Positions 60,093 through 64,000 of a stretch of DNA of 64,000 nucleotides are shown piece by piece. The notes under the pieces were generated by a model that saw nothing but the letters and a program-made list of their open reading frames with translations, had not been told where the DNA came from and searched no databases. Location: NCBI GenBank assembly GCA_020852515.1, contig JADZAS010000030.1, positions 158,031 to 222,030 on the forward strand. The letters are read 5' to 3'. Position 1 is the first letter of the stretch. Each line of letters opens with the position of its first letter. Source of the DNA: Phycisphaerales bacterium (GTDB lineage Bacteria; Planctomycetota; Phycisphaerae; Phycisphaerales; UBA5793). The translations under genes were made by a program, and so were the position numbers.

Positions 60093-61283
60093 GTGGGCTA
60101 TGACTGCATCCATCGTTCGATCACGTCCGCCTTCGCACTCTCCGCCGCGCTCGCAACAAGCGGCAACTGTGTGGCGCAAAGCCCGCCGTTCCGCGTGATG
60201 CGCGACGCCGGCTGGATTCAACTGCTCGACCGCGACCACGGCTGGAACGCCGCAGATGGCTGCATCTCGATCCCGCTCAACGGCATCGAGGCGCCCGGGC
60301 TCGATCCGCAGCCGCGCACACTCTTCACGTTCGGCGATTCGATCATCGGCGACGTCGGGCCCGACGGCCGGCGCCTGCCCGGCAACGAGTTCATCAACAA
60401 CTCGATGCTCTATGTCGATGGACTCGAACCCGATCCCGCCAGGTCGGATTTCATCTACGTCCGCAACGACGGCAATGGCCATCCGCGCTCAGCGTTCATT
60501 CCGACCACACCCGACGCCCAGCCGGGCGATTACTTCTGGCTGATGGATGGCCTCGCGCTGGGCGACTGGGTGCACGTTTTCGGCATCCACCTGCGTCCGC
60601 CGCCGGGCGGCGGCTGGCCGAGCAACCAGGGCATCACGATGATCACGATCCCCAAGGACAGCCGGCCGCCCTTTGAGGATCAGGTGCAGCGCAAGGTGCC
60701 GCTGTACGCGCCGCCCAACGGCGACATCGGGCCGTACCAGTTCCCGTCGTGCATCATGTCCAACACCCAGGCCGCCGGAGCGCCGCACCCGGATGGATAC
60801 ATCTACATCTACGGCGCCCGCGAAGATCCGTTCGTGAAGAAGGCAATCGTGGCGCGCGTGCTGCCCGAGCAGTTCGCCGACATCAGCGCCTGGCGCTACT
60901 GGGATGGCAGCGCGTGGGTCGAGGGCATCACGAACAGCGCCCCGATGACCGGCCGCATTTCGGGCGTCTACAGCGTGACCCCGATGCCCAGCGGCAAGTA
61001 CATCATGGTGTTCCAGAAGGACACGATCGCGCCCGAGGTGGCCATCCGCATCGGCGACAGCCCGACGGGGCCTTGGGGCTCGATGATCGAGATCTACCAC
61101 TGCCCCGAGACGGACCAGGACCCGGACATCTACGCGTACAACGCCAGCGCGCATCCGCACCTGAGCAAGCCAGGCGAACTGCTGATTTCCTACAGCGTGA
61201 ACTCGTGGGATTTCGAGGATGCGTTCTGGATCGCCGACCTGGGAAGGCCGCGATTTATCCGGTTGAAGTTGACGGGGAATTGA
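60093..61283 (+). CDS. Secreted beta-propeller protein, DUF4185/DUF5005-like
   Basis: The 396-residue protein has a signal peptide (SITSAFALSAALATSGNCVA) and a propeller-like series: LFTFGDSIIGDVG, LGDWVHVFGIHLR, GYIYIYGAREDPFVK, SVTPMPSGKYIMVFQKD, LLISYSVNS. The FTFGDS phrase and spacing recall DUF4185/DUF5005 families related to glycoside hydrolases. No catalytic residue is assigned. GAGGAG lies seven bases upstream of GTG 60093, deciding the start. Confidence 0.7.
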   Translation: MGYDCIHRSITSAFALSAALATSGNCVAQSPPFRVMRDAGWIQLLDRDHGWNAADGCISIPLNGIEAPGLDPQPRTLFTFGDSIIGDVGPDGRRLPGNEFINNSMLYVDGLEPDPARSDFIYVRNDGNGHPRSAFIPTTPDAQPGDYFWLMDGLALGDWVHVFGIHLRPPPGGGWPSNQGITMITIPKDSRPPFEDQVQRKVPLYAPPNGDIGPYQFPSCIMSNTQAAGAPHPDGYIYIYGAREDPFVKKAIVARVLPEQFADISAWRYWDGSAWVEGITNSAPMTGRISGVYSVTPMPSGKYIMVFQKDTIAPEVAIRIGDSPTGPWGSMIEIYHCPETDQDPDIYAYNASAHPHLSKPGELLISYSVNSWDFEDAFWIADLGRPRFIRLKLTGN

Positions 61284-61295
61284 GCGACTGGCCTG

Positions 61296-63398
61296 TTATC
61301 GCACCGTCTCATCGACCAAGTTGGAAATGCACTCTGCCGGGCAGGTTTGCTGCTGCGCGGCCTGGAGGAGCAGCCGGCGGCCGGACAGGCCTTGGGGCAC
61401 GGGGATGCTGAAGGCCACCTCTCCGCGGGCGTCGAAGTGTTGCTCCGTCCCGCCGATGATGCGATTGACATTCACGCCCTGGATGCCGAATCGCGCGCAG
61501 AATAGAGTGAGTTCGCTGTTGATGTTCGTCTCTCCGGGCGCGAAGCCGTAGACGGTGATGCAGCGCTGTCCCGGAGTGCCGCGCGCGATCCGCACGGTGG
61601 CGTCCTGTCCGCCCACGAGGTTCTCCACCGAGAGACTCAGGCAGTGCTGGGCCTGGCCGAGGATGGCGTAGAGAACGAAGTCACCCGCCGCGAGCCCGGT
61701 GTAACGTGTGTCGGGCGGGGGCACGCTCCTAACATGGTAGAAGTCGGAACCCCACACAATGATCGTGCCGTCTCGTTTGAGTCCGGCGCTGAAATAATGC
61801 CCGTCGTTGAATCTACCCCCGGCGGCAACAGCCGCGAATCCGGTATTGGGTTCGGGCACATCGCACTGACCCACGTCGTTGAGTCCCCACGCCACGATCG
61901 AGCCGTCCGACTTGAGTCCGAGGCAGTGGTAATCGCTGCTCGACATCGCAATGAAGCCGGTGTTGGGCGGCGGCACGCTGGTCTCGCCAAATCGATTTTC
62001 GCCCCACGCGGCGATGGAGCCGTCGGAGCGCAGAGCCAGGCTGTGATTGCCCGCGGCGTCGATGGCGGTGAAGTCGCGATTCGGTTCGGGAATCTGGCGC
62101 AGGCCATAGCCGTAGGTGCCCCACGCCTGAAGCGTGCCGTCGCGCCGCAGGCCGAGATTGTGGTAGCGGCCTGCCGCGATGGAGATGAAGTTCGCGTTCG
62201 GGTCGGGCGGCGTCGTCTGGCCATAGGTGTTGTCCGATCCCCAGGCGGCGGTCGTGCCGTCGCCGCGCAGCGCCAGACTGTGGCGCAGTCCCGCGGCGAT
62301 GCCCACATAGCCGGAGTTCGGAGACGGCGCGGGTTGCGTGTGGTTCCAGGTTTCGATCGAGCCGGTCACGCGAAGCGCCAATTCGCGCTGATCGCGAGCG
62401 GAGACGGCGACGAAGCCGGAGTTGTCCGGACTCAGATTCGTCTCGCCCTCGCGCCGGATGCCCCAGCACACCACGGAGCCATCGGACTTGAGGCCGATGC
62501 AACTCGACCGGGTCGCTGAGATGGCGACGAAACCCGCGTTCGGAACGGGAACCTCGTGCACACTCGGGCTCACGGCACCCCACACGACCACGCTACCGTC
62601 CTCTCTCAGGCCCATACTCATGGAACTGCCGGCTGCAATCGCGCCGAACCGACCGCTCGGCGGCGGTGTGCTAAGGACACTCCAGGAGTGATCGCCCCAG
62701 GCGACAATCGAGCCGTCGGCTCTCAGGGCAAGGCTGTGGCGCACACCGGCGGCGATGGCGACGTAGCCGCTGTTGGGTTCGGGCACGTTGCACTGCCCGT
62801 CATCATTGCGTCCCCACGCAGCGATCGATCCGTCAGAGCGCAGGCCGAGGCTGTGCCCGCCGCCGGCGGAAATTGCGATGAAGCCTTCGTTGGGGTCGGG
62901 CACATCGCACTGGCCATCGGCGTTGTATCCCCAGGCGACGATGGAATGGTCGCGCTTGAGGCCGAGGCTGTGGCCGTGATAGTCGAAGGTGCCTCCGCCA
63001 CCGTCCACCGCGATGAAGTCTGTGTTCGGCGGCGGCACATCGCACTGGCCGTCGGCGTTCTCGCCCCACGCCAGGATCATCCCATCCTCATCCAGCGCGA
63101 GGCTGTGGCGCACGCCGCCTGCCAGTTGAACGAACCGCCGCGCGTGCGCGGGCACGAGCGATTGCCCGCCGCCGTTGGCGCCCCACGCGATGGCGCGACC
63201 ATCGCTGCGCAGCGCCAGGGTGTGCCAGCCTCCCGAGGCAATGTGCTCGATTCCCGTCAGCTCAGATTGTGGCAGCAGCACCTGCTGGCCCCAGCCGACG
63301 AGCGCGCCCTCATCCTGTGCCGAAGTGTTCGCAGTCACAGACAGCACAACCGTCGCCGGCAACGCCAGCGCGTACATGAACAGAGTCCTCGTGTTCAT
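61296..63398 (-). CDS. Secreted RCC1-repeat (BNR-like) protein
   Basis: The 700-residue protein has a signal peptide (ALPATVVLSVTANTSA) and about 15 RCC1-type repeats of the pattern SLALRxDGSIxAWGxNxxGQxxVPxPNxxFxAIAAG, for example QCDVPEPNSGYVAIAAGVRH. The C-terminal ~90 residues form a separate beta domain. It should fold into one or more seven-bladed propellers that bind a ligand on the cell surface. GAGGAGG lies six bases upstream of ATG 63398. It is convergent with the gene ending at 61283. Confidence 0.85.
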   Translation of the reverse strand: MNTRTLFMYALALPATVVLSVTANTSAQDEGALVGWGQQVLLPQSELTGIEHIASGGWHTLALRSDGRAIAWGANGGGQSLVPAHARRFVQLAGGVRHSLALDEDGMILAWGENADGQCDVPPPNTDFIAVDGGGGTFDYHGHSLGLKRDHSIVAWGYNADGQCDVPDPNEGFIAISAGGGHSLGLRSDGSIAAWGRNDDGQCNVPEPNSGYVAIAAGVRHSLALRADGSIVAWGDHSWSVLSTPPPSGRFGAIAAGSSMSMGLREDGSVVVWGAVSPSVHEVPVPNAGFVAISATRSSCIGLKSDGSVVCWGIRREGETNLSPDNSGFVAVSARDQRELALRVTGSIETWNHTQPAPSPNSGYVGIAAGLRHSLALRGDGTTAAWGSDNTYGQTTPPDPNANFISIAAGRYHNLGLRRDGTLQAWGTYGYGLRQIPEPNRDFTAIDAAGNHSLALRSDGSIAAWGENRFGETSVPPPNTGFIAMSSSDYHCLGLKSDGSIVAWGLNDVGQCDVPEPNTGFAAVAAGGRFNDGHYFSAGLKRDGTIIVWGSDFYHVRSVPPPDTRYTGLAAGDFVLYAILGQAQHCLSLSVENLVGGQDATVRIARGTPGQRCITVYGFAPGETNINSELTLFCARFGIQGVNVNRIIGGTEQHFDARGEVAFSIPVPQGLSGRRLLLQAAQQQTCPAECISNLVDETVR

Positions 63399-63645
63399 CA
63401 CAGGCCTCCTCGGCAGTGGGTTGTCATCGGGGTCTCCGGCGGAGTCCCCGGTCCTGCGGCGGGTGTGCGGCCCGTCTCTGGTTCAGTATACCTCAGGATC
63501 ACTCGAAACCGCCAGAGATTTGACGAAACAAGGCGGAATCCCTCATCGCCGCTGCCCCGGCGCGGCGTGACTCCTCGCCGCCTTCGCCCCTGCCCCGCCC
63601 AACTCGCGGCATAGACTACGGCCAGACACAAACGGGAGGATGTCC

Positions 63646-64000
63646 ATGAAGGTGATCTGCGATCGGGCGGCTCTGGTTGAGGCTCTCAACATCGTGACTG
63701 CGGCGGTGGCGCTGCGGACGCCCAAGCCCGTGCTCACGTGCATCAAACTCTCCGCCGGCGACGGGGCGCTCACCCTCGCCGCAACCGACCTCGAGGCCGC
63801 CCTGCGCCTCTCCACCGAGAAGGTGGACATCCACGAAGACGGCGAGGCGCTCATCCCCGCCGACAAGTTCAGCCAGATCTGTCGCGAGTCGGTCGATCCG
63901 ACGCTGACCATCGAGGTCAAGGACGACGTGGCGAGCATCCGCGGGCAGGATTCGCGCTTCAAGGTGTTCGGCTATCCCGTGGGCGACTTTCCGCCGCTGC
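63646..64000 (+). CDS. dnaN: DNA polymerase III beta clamp, N-terminal part (runs off the right edge)
   Basis: The first 118 residues are typical of the sliding clamp: MKVICDRAALVEALNIVTAA, TPKPVLTCIKLSA, LTLAATDLEAALRLS, ALIPADKFSQICRES and FKVFGYPVGDFPPL. GGGAGGA precedes ATG 63646. The clamp tethers the replicative polymerase to DNA. No dnaA precedes it in this window, so it is not in the usual dnaA-dnaN arrangement on the visible side. Confidence 0.92.
   Translation, partial: MKVICDRAALVEALNIVTAAVALRTPKPVLTCIKLSAGDGALTLAATDLEAALRLSTEKVDIHEDGEALIPADKFSQICRESVDPTLTIEVKDDVASIRGQDSRFKVFGYPVGDFPPL

Overview
The window is a GC-rich bacterial chromosome segment that most resembles Planctomycetota, class Phycisphaerae. 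The clues are a prepilin gene with the [16 protein letters not shown] signal, a SKARE junction and an H-x9-DG C-terminus; a DUF1844 protein; several secreted FG-GAP and RCC1 beta-propeller proteins; and short genes scattered over both strands with few long operons. I see no phage, plasmid, CRISPR or biosynthetic-cluster signature. Foreign DNA is limited to an IS5-family transposase relic, two ~107-bp MITE-like elements and several dispersed palindromes. The gene content is otherwise mostly core chromosomal.

Layout. 1-5.3 kb, minus strand: groES, a degenerate receiver protein, an octamer tandem repeat, two envelope proteins, and ppx (exopolyphosphatase). Ppx is divergent from ppk1 (5.5-7.7 kb), so the poly-P synthesis and degradation genes sit back to back. 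7.8-9.2 kb: a secreted FG-GAP protein whose reading frame is crossed by a single in-frame TGA. A hairpin that fits the bacterial SECIS rules follows at once, making this the best candidate for something new. 9.5-17.6 kb: a DegP/HtrA protease with a strong terminator, an ankyrin protein, rex, queD coupled to a GNAT-like protein, and a GspE N-domain protein. 17.8-24.4 kb: alr divergent from a DEAD-box helicase gene, psuG, an FG-GAP protein, and three tandem small membrane paralogues, two ending in a zinc ribbon. 24.5-33.3 kb: alaS, a Tat-secreted TIM-barrel protein, ubiX, a methyltransferase, small membrane proteins, an IS relic and a DUF805 remnant. 33.3-37.4 kb: two secreted M14 carboxypeptidase paralogues, the second with altered active-site residues, and tRNA-Leu(UAG). 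37.6-40.7 kb: DoxX, vWA and repeat-protein genes. 40.8-44.5 kb: a PhnP-like hydrolase gene, then iscX and fdx separated by an FG-GAP gene and an FG-GAP relic. 44.6-50.6 kb: a glycosyltransferase, DUF4870, gmk, a deleted and an intact prepilin gene, and sdhC-sdhA without sdhB. 50.7-64 kb: DUF1844, a SurA-like lipoprotein, YraN, two sulfotransferases flanking glycosyltransferases, nnrE, a membrane-anchored HtrA, an AAG-type glycosylase, two secreted propeller proteins, and the start of dnaN.

How the genes relate. Several pairs make functional sense: ppx/ppk1 (polyphosphate), fdx/iscX (Fe-S assembly), sdhC/sdhA (respiratory chain) with rex (NADH/NAD sensing), two HtrA proteases plus a SurA-like foldase (envelope quality control), and sulfotransferases with family-2 glycosyltransferases (probable sulfated surface glycan). 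All functional calls come from reading motifs by eye; no database search was run.
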